From positions 160,419-224,418 of IMG/VR virus record IMGVR_UViG_3300020202_000001: a DNA stretch of 64,000 bases, one strand, 5' to 3'. The stretch comes from a virus. Shown here piece after piece: positions 58,371 through 64,000 of the stretch (position 1 is its first letter; each line of letters starts with the position of its first letter). Under the pieces are notes generated by a model. The model did not search any database. It worked only from the letters and a program-made list of their open reading frames with translations, and was not told where the DNA came from. A program made the translations under genes and the position numbers.

Positions 58371-59081
58371 GTGGCCGACGAGACGATCGTGCTGTTCGGC
58401 ACCCACGCGTGGGACGACCTGGCCCGCCACCACTGGGCGCTGCTGACGCGGCACAACCCGGGCCTGCGGTGCGTGCCCGTGGCGTGGGCGGGCCGCAACC
58501 TGCCGGCCGAGGTGCGGACGGTGCGGCACCCGCCGTTCCGCACCAGGGAGCCCGACTGGGAGTGGGCGAGCCCCGACAAGCTGCTCGTCGGGGCCGTCCG
58601 CCAGCTCGACCTGCGGGCGGACCGCTACCTGTGGCTGGAGTACGACACCGAGGTCACCGGGGACCTGTCCGTCGCCCTCGCCGCCGCCTGGCACGCGGAG
58701 CTGGGCTGCAGCCGGTTCTTCACCCGCAAGGACGTCCCGGTGTGGAACCACTGGCACCGGTGCCCGAGCTTCCACCGCGGGTGGACCGACCCGGCGAGCT
58801 ACGCGGTCTGCCACCCGTTCAACGGCCTGCTGTTCGACCGCCGCACGATGGAGCGGTTCTGCCACCACGGCGACGAGCTTGACTACTGCGAGGCCCGCGT
58901 CGGGACGTTCGCCCTCCGCCACGGTATTGTGCCCGTCCAATACGACCCGCAGATGCGGTTCAACCACTGGATGGAGTCGCGGCTCGACCCGAAGGTCAGC
59001 TGCGGCATGCGGCACCCCACGAAGACGATCCGAGGAGAGACGCCCCGTGCTCATGTTCACCTACGTCTACCGGGATGCTGA
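58371..59081 (+). CDS. Glycosyltransferase-like protein, 236 aa
   Basis: The start is GTG 58371. ETIVLFGTHAWDDLARHHWA begins a GT-like fold. RYLWLEYDTEVTGDLSVALA holds the acidic motif (YDTE), CHPFNGLLFDRRTMERF is the acceptor segment, and YDPQMRFNHWMESRL follows. It shares features with other small phage glycosyltransferases. The last 35 nt overlap the next gene in the +1 frame, so the C-terminal PRAHVHLRLPGC may be unstructured. Confidence 0.62.
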   Translation: MADETIVLFGTHAWDDLARHHWALLTRHNPGLRCVPVAWAGRNLPAEVRTVRHPPFRTREPDWEWASPDKLLVGAVRQLDLRADRYLWLEYDTEVTGDLSVALAAAWHAELGCSRFFTRKDVPVWNHWHRCPSFHRGWTDPASYAVCHPFNGLLFDRRTMERFCHHGDELDYCEARVGTFALRHGIVPVQYDPQMRFNHWMESRLDPKVSCGMRHPTKTIRGETPRAHVHLRLPGC

Positions 59082-61038
59082 CCTCCTCCCGCACTTCGTC
59101 GACCACTACGCCGCCCGGGGCTGCCGGGTCGTCGCGATCGTCAACCTGAACACCGCCCCGCCCGGCCTCCGCGAGAAGGTCGAGGCCGTCCTCGCCTCCC
59201 GCCCGGCCGAGTTCCAGGTGCTGGCGTGGGAGGACGTGCCGTACGACGTCCGCACCGCCACCGACGTGCGGCTGGAGGCCCACCGCCGGCGGCTCGTGCC
59301 CGAGGGCGGCTGGTGGGCCAAGGCGGACGTGGACGAGCTGGTCGAGCTGCCGGCCGGGCACGCGTCGTTCCCCGCCCTCGCCGGGGCCGCCGATGCCTCG
59401 GGGGCGAACTGCGTGCACGGCTACTGGGTCGACCGCGTGGCCGCCGGCGGCGAGATGCCCGCCGTGCTGCCGGGCGTCCCGCTCGACTGGCAGTTCCCGC
59501 TCGGCGGGGACGTGACCCGCCGCCTGTGCCCCCGGGTGAACCACCGCAAGCTCGTCCTGTTCAAGGCCGTGCCGGGCATGACGATGATCGGCGGCTGCCA
59601 CGGCTGCCCCGGCGTCGAGCAGCGGCTGCGGGGCGTCGACCTACGCGTCCACCACTTCAAGTGGACGGCGACGCTCGGGGACCGCCTGCGGGACCGGTGG
59701 GAGCGGTACCGCGACCTGGACGTGCCGTGGTGGCGGGAGAGCAAGGACATCTGCGAGGCGCTGGAGCGGAACGGGTGGCGGGTGCCGACCGACCGGCTCC
59801 GCGAGGTCAAGCCGGCCCCCAGGCACTCGCACAAGGGCTGGTCGGTCGATGCCCAGGACGTGGCGGCCATGCGGGAGGTGGCGACGACGCACGGGGCCAG
59901 GACGGTGCTGGAGTTCGGCCCCGGGGCGAGCACGGCCGCCTTCCTCGACCTCGGGCTCGACGTGACCTCGTACGAGCACGACCCGGCGTGGCTGGCGAAG
60001 CTGCGGGCCGAGCTGCCGGCGGGGGCCAAGCTGCACGGGTACGCCAACGCCGAGCGGCTGTCGCTGCCGGAGATCGAGGGGCGGGCGTTCGACCTCGCCC
60101 TCGTCGACGGCCCGCCCGGCATCCCCGAGGCCCCGCCGTACAACCGGTTCAACGCCGCCGCCGTCTGCGCCGCCGCCTCGCCGCTGGTGCTCGTGCACGA
60201 CGCCCGCCGCGACCGCGAGCGCGCCCTGGTCGCCGGGTACGCCGCCAGGGGCTGGGGCGTGCGGGCGTGGGACACGCACCGGGGGCTCGCCCTGCTGACC
60301 CGCCCCGTGCGGATCTCGTACTGCACGACGTGCGGCAACCGCCTCGACGACCTGAAGGCCACGCTGCCGGTCAACCTGTCCCTGCTCGGCCCCGGCGAGG
60401 AGCTGGTGCTCGTCGTGTACGCCGACCGCAGCGGCACGGCCGAGTGGGTCACGGCCGCGTTCCCCCGCGAGCTGGCCGCCGGCCGCCTCCGCCTTTACAC
60501 GGCCAGCGCCGACCGCTTCCTCCGATCGCACGCCAAGAACGTCTGCCACCTGCTCGGGCGGGGCTCGGTGCTGGTCAACGTCGACGCCGACAACCGCCTG
60601 GACCCCCGCTACCTGTACAAGCTCCGCCGCCACGACTTCCGGCACGCCGCCGTCCTGTACGCCGGCTACGGCGCGGGCGGGCACAAGGGGCGGGTGGCGA
60701 TCACGTCGGCCCTCTTCCGCCAGATGGGCGGGCACAACGAGCAGCTGCGGGGGTACGGGCAGGAGGAGGTCGACCTGATCCGCCGCGTGTGGGCCGTGGG
60801 CGTGAACACCGTGCCGCTCTGGGTCGACCCGGCGACGGCCATCCCGACCAGCGACGAGGTGCGGGCCGAGGCGAACGACCCGGGCCTCTCCGCCCAGGAC
60901 TCCGACCGCCTCCACGCCGAGCTGACGCAGGCCGACGTGGACGCCGGCCGGCTCGTGGCGAACGCCGGCCAGCCGTGGGGCGTCGCCGACCTCGTCGACC
61001 ACGCCGGCAGGGCTCGGGCGGCGGGTTGTTTTCCCTGA
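59047..61038 (+). CDS. Three-domain glycosyltransferase-methyltransferase-glycosyltransferase fusion
   Basis: This 663-aa protein starts at GTG 59047 (GAGGAG upstream). Residues 1-270 form a GT92/GT2-like domain (MFTYVYRDADLLPHFVDHYA; WWAKADVDELVEL; HHFKWTATLGDRL). About 285-415 is a SAM methyltransferase (TVLEFGPGASTAAFLDLGLD, FDLALVDGPPG). About 420-663 is a second GT with Galactosyltransferase-C-like features (VNVDADNRLDPRYLYKLRRH; GGHNEQLRGYGQEEVDLIRR). It would build and methylate a glycan in one chain. Domain limits are approximate. Confidence 0.78.
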   Translation: MLMFTYVYRDADLLPHFVDHYAARGCRVVAIVNLNTAPPGLREKVEAVLASRPAEFQVLAWEDVPYDVRTATDVRLEAHRRRLVPEGGWWAKADVDELVELPAGHASFPALAGAADASGANCVHGYWVDRVAAGGEMPAVLPGVPLDWQFPLGGDVTRRLCPRVNHRKLVLFKAVPGMTMIGGCHGCPGVEQRLRGVDLRVHHFKWTATLGDRLRDRWERYRDLDVPWWRESKDICEALERNGWRVPTDRLREVKPAPRHSHKGWSVDAQDVAAMREVATTHGARTVLEFGPGASTAAFLDLGLDVTSYEHDPAWLAKLRAELPAGAKLHGYANAERLSLPEIEGRAFDLALVDGPPGIPEAPPYNRFNAAAVCAAASPLVLVHDARRDRERALVAGYAARGWGVRAWDTHRGLALLTRPVRISYCTTCGNRLDDLKATLPVNLSLLGPGEELVLVVYADRSGTAEWVTAAFPRELAAGRLRLYTASADRFLRSHAKNVCHLLGRGSVLVNVDADNRLDPRYLYKLRRHDFRHAAVLYAGYGAGGHKGRVAITSALFRQMGGHNEQLRGYGQEEVDLIRRVWAVGVNTVPLWVDPATAIPTSDEVRAEANDPGLSAQDSDRLHAELTQADVDAGRLVANAGQPWGVADLVDHAGRARAAGCFP

Positions 61039-61081
61039 GGCACCGGAGTAACCTATCCCCCGAAAGGGTGAGAGGTCTCCT

Positions 61082-62236
61082 ATGCCGAAGATCCGCTACC
61101 AGAAGATCACGATCCGCGACGCCGACAAGCTCGACGCCATCGAGAAGGCGAACGTGCTGATCGAGTCCTACCAGTCGCAGGGGTACATGCTCACCCTGCG
61201 GCAGCTCTACTACCGGTTCGTCGCCGGCGACCTCTTCCCCGCCAGCCGCAAGTGGTCCAAGATCCCGGGCACGGACAAGTGGGTCCGCGACCCGAACGGG
61301 ACGATCAACGCCGAGCCGAACTACAAGTGGCTCGGGGACGTCGTCAGCGACGCGCGGATGGGCGGGTTCATGGACTGGGAGGCGATCGAGGACCGCACCC
61401 GCGAGGTCGACGAGGTCCCGCACTGGGAGACGCCGGCCGCGATCCTCTCGGCCTGCCACAACAGCTTCCGCGTCGACAAGTGGCTGACCCAGCGGAACCG
61501 GATCGAGGTCTGGGTCGAGAAGGACGCCGTCGAGGGCATCGCCAAGCAGGCCGCCCACGCCCACGACGTGCCGATCTTCTCGTGCCGCGGGTACAGCAGC
61601 CTGTCGAGCCTGTGGGAGTCGGCCAACCGCCTGAAGAAGCACATCAAGAACCGCCAGCGGGTCGTAATTCTCCACCTGGGCGACCACGACCCCTCGGGCA
61701 TCGACATGAGCCGGGACATCGAGGACCGGCTGAACACGTTCATCCACACCGACCTCCTGCACGAGACGATGGAGGACATCAAGGACTCGGGGCTGACGTT
61801 CCGCGACGACAAGGGCAAGGTGAAGGTCGACATGGTCTGCGCCCGGGCCGAGGACCTGTTCGGCATCCCCGCCGGCCGCTTCCTCGAAGGCAAGATGATC
61901 GAGGTCCGCCGCATCGCCCTGACCATGGAGCAGGTGGAGCAGTACAATCCCCCGCCCAACCCGGCGAAGACGACCGACGCCCGGTACAAGAAGTACCAGG
62001 AGGAGCACGGCGACGAGAGCTGGGAGCTGGACGCGCTGGAGCCCTCGGTGCTGGACCAGCTGATCCAGGACTCGATCGAGGGGATCAAGGACGCCGACCT
62101 GTACGCCGACCGCGAGGAGCTGGAGAACAAGCACCGGAAGAACCTCAAGATCTGCTGCGACAACTGGGACAACGGGCTGGCCGAGGTCGTGGCGAACTAC
62201 AAACCCAAGCCCGCCAAGAAGGGTAAGAAGAAATGA
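61082..62236 (+). CDS. Spo11/TopoVI-A-like TOPRIM protein
   Basis: This 384-aa protein has LTLRQLYYRFVAG (Tyr43/Tyr44), closely matching the R-x-[IL]-Y-Y helix that holds the catalytic Tyr in Spo11/topoisomerase VI subunit A. A TOPRIM domain follows with VEKD (Glu146) and GDHDPSG (Asp201, Asp203). It could cleave or bind DNA, or act in RNA/nucleotide chemistry as a TOPRIM enzyme. No TopoVI B (GHKL) partner is visible in the window. The C-terminus is Lys-rich. The start is ATG 61082 and the next gene overlaps by 4 nt. Confidence 0.75.
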   Translation: MPKIRYQKITIRDADKLDAIEKANVLIESYQSQGYMLTLRQLYYRFVAGDLFPASRKWSKIPGTDKWVRDPNGTINAEPNYKWLGDVVSDARMGGFMDWEAIEDRTREVDEVPHWETPAAILSACHNSFRVDKWLTQRNRIEVWVEKDAVEGIAKQAAHAHDVPIFSCRGYSSLSSLWESANRLKKHIKNRQRVVILHLGDHDPSGIDMSRDIEDRLNTFIHTDLLHETMEDIKDSGLTFRDDKGKVKVDMVCARAEDLFGIPAGRFLEGKMIEVRRIALTMEQVEQYNPPPNPAKTTDARYKKYQEEHGDESWELDALEPSVLDQLIQDSIEGIKDADLYADREELENKHRKNLKICCDNWDNGLAEVVANYKPKPAKKGKKK

Positions 62237-62448
62237 CGATCACCGGCACCGTGAAGTCCGTCCAGATCATCAGCTACACCAACGGCGGCCCGAACAAGGA
62301 GCCCACGCCGGGCACCGTGGAGGTCGGCGTCGTGCTGGGCGAGTGGCACAACGACGGGGAGCTGAAGTTCCGCGTCCCGCACGGCAAGGCGGCCCCGTAC
62401 CAGGTCGGCCGCGAGGTCACCCTCACCATCAAGCCGAAGGGCAAGTGA
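62233..62448 (+). CDS. Small hypothetical protein, 71 aa
   Basis: The start overlaps the TOPRIM protein stop (ATGA), so coupling is likely. A beta-rich small protein (TITGTVKSVQIISYTNGG; GREVTLTIKPKGK), which could be an OB- or SH3-like fold. No family is recognised. It may be an accessory of the TOPRIM protein. Confidence 0.6.
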   Translation: MTITGTVKSVQIISYTNGGPNKEPTPGTVEVGVVLGEWHNDGELKFRVPHGKAAPYQVGREVTLTIKPKGK

Positions 62449-62452
62449 CGCC

Positions 62453-62710
62453 ATGGCAGACGAGGTCGAGTTCGTCGAGATCACGATCGAGAAGGCCCCG
62501 CGGTGCCACTGGCACTCGAACTGCACGACCCCGAGGGCGGGGAGCGGCGTCATGAAGATCGTGCGGGAGGACGCCGAGGCCCAGCGCACGGTCTTCGAGT
62601 GCCTGGGCTGCGGCAAGTGGGGCTACGTTCCCTACGGCCACTCCTTCGGCGTCCCGTTCCGCTCGCCCCCTCTACCGCCGGAGGCCGTCGCATGTGCACC
62701 GGAACCCTGA
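62453..62710 (+). CDS. Small zinc-ribbon-like protein, 85 aa
   Basis: Four Cys/His positions (CHWHSNC and CLGCGKWG) suggest a small zinc ribbon. The rest is disordered and proline-rich at the C-terminus. It lies 4 nt after the previous stop. Its function is unknown. Confidence 0.6.
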   Translation: MADEVEFVEITIEKAPRCHWHSNCTTPRAGSGVMKIVREDAEAQRTVFECLGCGKWGYVPYGHSFGVPFRSPPLPPEAVACAPEP

Positions 62711-62919
62711 TCGAGATCCGACGTGACGCGGAGCTGATCCACGCCGAGCTTGTCGCCGGCGGGATGCAGGACTTCGACGTCTTCCTCTACCGGTACGCCA
62801 ACGCCTGCTGTGCCCTCGAACTCCTCCGGGAGGAGGGACGGGTGACCCGCAGCGCGTTCATGGTGTTGGCGGCCGATCCAAAAACCAGTTTTGAGAAGGA
62901 GCAACAGCCATGTGGATGA
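62692..62919 (+). CDS. Small hypothetical protein containing palindromic copy 10, 75 aa
   Basis: ATG 62692 has GGAGG seven bases upstream. The protein is helical (RRDAELIHAELVAGGMQDFD; YRYANACCALELLREEGRV). Its last 15 residues (DPKTSFEKEQQPCG) are encoded by palindromic copy 10 and the next gene's leader. No family is recognised. Confidence 0.6.
   Translation: MCTGTLIEIRRDAELIHAELVAGGMQDFDVFLYRYANACCALELLREEGRVTRSAFMVLAADPKTSFEKEQQPCG
62875..62898. repeat. Dispersed palindromic element, copy 10
   Basis: One base differs from the core (AAAACCAGTTTT). Left arm GATCC; right arm GAGAAGGAG is the ribosome site of the gene at 62910. Because it lies in the coding end of the 75-aa gene, the change may be a coding adaptation. 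Confidence 0.85.
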
Positions 62920-63575
62920 TCGAGTTCTTCGCCGGCGTTCACCTCGTGACCAAGGGCGTCAAGAAGCCGGGCCGGACGCTGACCCCGCGGATCAACGCCG
63001 ACGTCGGCGAGTGGTCGAGCCCCCGAGCCTTCGTCGACCAGGTCGGCGAGATGTGCGGGGCCGTGGTCGCCGAGGTCCACGCCAAGATGCAGCACGTCGC
63101 CCAGACGGCCGGCGACAAGGAGTTCCTCCCGTTCACGGCCGAGCCGTTCATCTACTTCGTGTTCGGCGGCCGCCCGCTGACGTTCCGGTCGTGGACGCCG
63201 ACGTCGTTCATCGACCCGCGCGCCGACTTGGAGGCCGGGCTCGAAGGCGGGCACCTGCTCGTGCTCCGCAAGCGGTTCGGAGCCCTGCTCGGCGAGCTGC
63301 ACGAGGAGATCCGCAAGGCGGGCGGCCTGCAGTTCATGTGCCCGACGATCCGCAACGACGGCATGGGCATCCCGGTGCCGGTCACCAACCTGCCCCGCGC
63401 CGTGTCCGTGCCGTTCGCCACGCACCCGACCGCCCTGTACATGAAGCCGAGGGACAAGCATGAAGACCAGACTGGCGATCCTGCGGGAGTACCGGCGGGC
63501 GAACCTGGCGGTGGCGCAGAGCAGCCTGCGGCTCCGGGGCCTGCGGCTCCGGGGCCTGCGGCTCCTGTCGCCTGA
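62910..63575 (+). CDS. Hypothetical protein, 221 aa, with repeat-encoded Pro/Ala tail
   Basis: ATG 62910 follows the copy-10 ribosome site. A folded part (FFAGVHLVTKGVKKPGRTLT; FIYFVFGGRPLTFRSWTPTS; VPVTNLPRAVSVPFATHPTA) is followed by a disordered tail whose APGPAAPGPAAPVA end comes from the 15-bp tandem repeat at 63526-63565. Its last 116 nt overlap the next gene. No family is recognised. Confidence 0.65.
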   Translation: MWMIEFFAGVHLVTKGVKKPGRTLTPRINADVGEWSSPRAFVDQVGEMCGAVVAEVHAKMQHVAQTAGDKEFLPFTAEPFIYFVFGGRPLTFRSWTPTSFIDPRADLEAGLEGGHLLVLRKRFGALLGELHEEIRKAGGLQFMCPTIRNDGMGIPVPVTNLPRAVSVPFATHPTALYMKPRDKHEDQTGDPAGVPAGEPGGGAEQPAAPGPAAPGPAAPVA

Positions 63576-63789
63576 CGCCAAGCAGCAGCTCGAACGTCAC
63601 GCCCAGCTCCAGGCGATCCAACAGTCGCTCGCCTGGGTGCTGGGGGACAACGCGATGGCCCCACTGAGGTCCCTATGCAGCCACAGCTCGTCCCAGCCGA
63701 CCGGAGCACCGTCAGGGCGAACCCGCACGCCGGCCGCACCGCGTACCCGATCGCCGGCCGCCCGCGGACGCACCAGATCGGGGACATGA
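63460..63789 (+). CDS. Small basic protein overlapping both neighbours, 109 aa
   Basis: ATG 63460 has GAGGGA six bases upstream, inside the previous gene. The N-terminus is basic and helical (KTRLAILREYRRANLAVAQS), followed by the repeat-encoded RLRGLRLRGLRLLS and a helix (KQQLERHAQLQAIQQSLAWV). From about residue 70 the frame is the +1 reading of the next gene. No family is recognised. Confidence 0.5.
   Translation: MKTRLAILREYRRANLAVAQSSLRLRGLRLRGLRLLSPDAKQQLERHAQLQAIQQSLAWVLGDNAMAPLRSLCSHSSSQPTGAPSGRTRTPAAPRTRSPAARGRTRSGT
63526..63565. repeat. Tandem 15-bp repeat, 2.7 copies
   Basis: The unit CTGCGGCTCCGGGGC occurs at 63526-63540, 63541-63555 and partly at 63556-63565. Both overlapping genes read through it, as a Pro/Ala repeat in one frame and as Arg-Leu-Arg-Gly-Leu repeats in the other. 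A length-changing repeat is likely. Confidence 0.85.
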
Positions 63790-64000
63790 CGCTGGTCGTC
63801 AACGAGATCCAGTACGTCTACAGCCTCTCCCCGGAGCCGGCGTACTTCTACGAGCACGTCCCGACCCGGCTGGCGTGCGGGTGCGAGGTCGGGCCGCTGC
63901 ACACGGACGTCGAGCACGACGAGGTGGGCGACGGGGAGGGCGGCGAGATCCCGATCGTCGTCTGCCCCGTGTGCCGCGAGGTCGTGGCGTTTACACTGGA
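63675..64000 (+). CDS. Zinc-binding hypothetical protein, partial at window end
   Basis: An open frame from ATG 63675 runs to the window end without a stop. GAGGT at 63666 is a possible ribosome site. The translation has IGDMTLVVNEIQYVYSL, then paired Cys (CGC and CPVC, about 30 residues apart) typical of a zinc ribbon. It overlaps the preceding gene by 115 nt. The product is incomplete and no family is recognised. Confidence 0.6.
   Translation, partial: MQPQLVPADRSTVRANPHAGRTAYPIAGRPRTHQIGDMTLVVNEIQYVYSLSPEPAYFYEHVPTRLACGCEVGPLHTDVEHDEVGDGEGGEIPIVVCPVCREVVAFTL

Noticed and set aside
10249-62898. The palindromes as a CRISPR array or as transposon ends
   Set aside because: They are dispersed over 50 kb with no regular spacers, no cas genes and no transposase between any two copies.
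10249-62898. The palindromes as intrinsic terminators
   Set aside because: Although the right arm is T-rich, the AT-rich stem has no loop and is weak. True terminators (20526, 33310, 35736, 37588) have long GC stems and lie elsewhere.
1-64000. tRNA, rRNA or riboswitch genes
   Set aside because: I looked in the intergenic gaps and saw no cloverleaf-like sequence, no conserved TTCGA arm with a partner and no known riboswitch core. A covariance search would be decisive.

Overview
This 64 kb window is very GC-rich, and every gene I can support reads on the + strand. Genes are tightly packed, with many ATGA or TGATG stop/start overlaps. The content is that of a large tailed double-stranded DNA bacteriophage (or prophage-like genome) of a GC-rich bacterial host. 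It encodes its own replication and recombination enzymes (SbcC/Rad50-like ATPase, SF2 helicase, DnaB-like helicase, primase, family A DNA polymerase, RecA/UvsX-like recombinase, RuvC-like resolvase, DnaQ-like exonuclease), nucleotide metabolism (thymidylate kinase, ThyX), a DNA methyltransferase, a GroES-like co-chaperonin and a portal protein. The host cannot be named from the sequence. Putative -10 boxes (TACAAT, TAAGAT, TATGAT, TACGAT) suggest use of a host housekeeping sigma factor. No terminase, major capsid, tail tube, lysis gene or tRNA was recognised, so this is probably part of a larger genome.

Layout. 1-14.5 kb holds replication and recombination: SbcC-like ATPase, helicases, primase, a uracil-DNA-glycosylase/DNA polymerase A fusion and thymidylate kinase. 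14.5-20.5 kb holds a putative ssDNA-binding protein with an enormous Asp/Lys tail, the RecA-like protein and a ParB/KorB-type helix-turn-helix protein. 20.5-25.2 kb is a glycosyltransferase followed by small unknown, partly zinc-binding proteins, two pairs of which overlap by more than 100 nt. 25.2-35.7 kb holds ThyX, methyltransferases, exonuclease, GroES, RuvC-like resolvase and unknowns. 35.7-37.6 kb is a single 552-aa gene bounded by two strong terminators. 37.7-44.4 kb holds a proline-rich protein, the portal and three glycosyltransferases. 44.4-49.3 kb holds a tubulin/FtsZ-family GTPase, a stand-alone response-regulator receiver, a methyltransferase and unknowns. 49.3-61 kb holds large glycine-rich, probably virion-associated proteins (one with an HELGH motif), a lipoprotein, a chitobiase-C-like adhesive domain and more glycosyltransferases, including a glycosyltransferase-methyltransferase-glycosyltransferase fusion. 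61-64 kb holds a Spo11/TopoVI-A-like TOPRIM protein and small unknowns.

The most striking feature is a dispersed family of AT-rich near-palindromes, about 24 bp, with core AAAACCGGTTTT and arms usually GATCY and RGATC or AGAAG. Ten clear copies lie about 4-9 kb apart. They usually sit at the junction of two transcription blocks, overlapping the stop of one gene and running into the ribosome binding site of the next. They precede DNA polymerase, the ParB/KorB-like protein, ThyX, the tubulin, glycosyltransferases, the lipoprotein and others. The arrangement resembles the operator network of KorB or the stoperators of mycobacteriophages. I propose, as inference only, that the ParB/KorB-like protein at 19591-20484 or another phage regulator reads these sites as a genome-wide regulatory or segregation system, perhaps connected with the phage tubulin, which is itself preceded by one copy.
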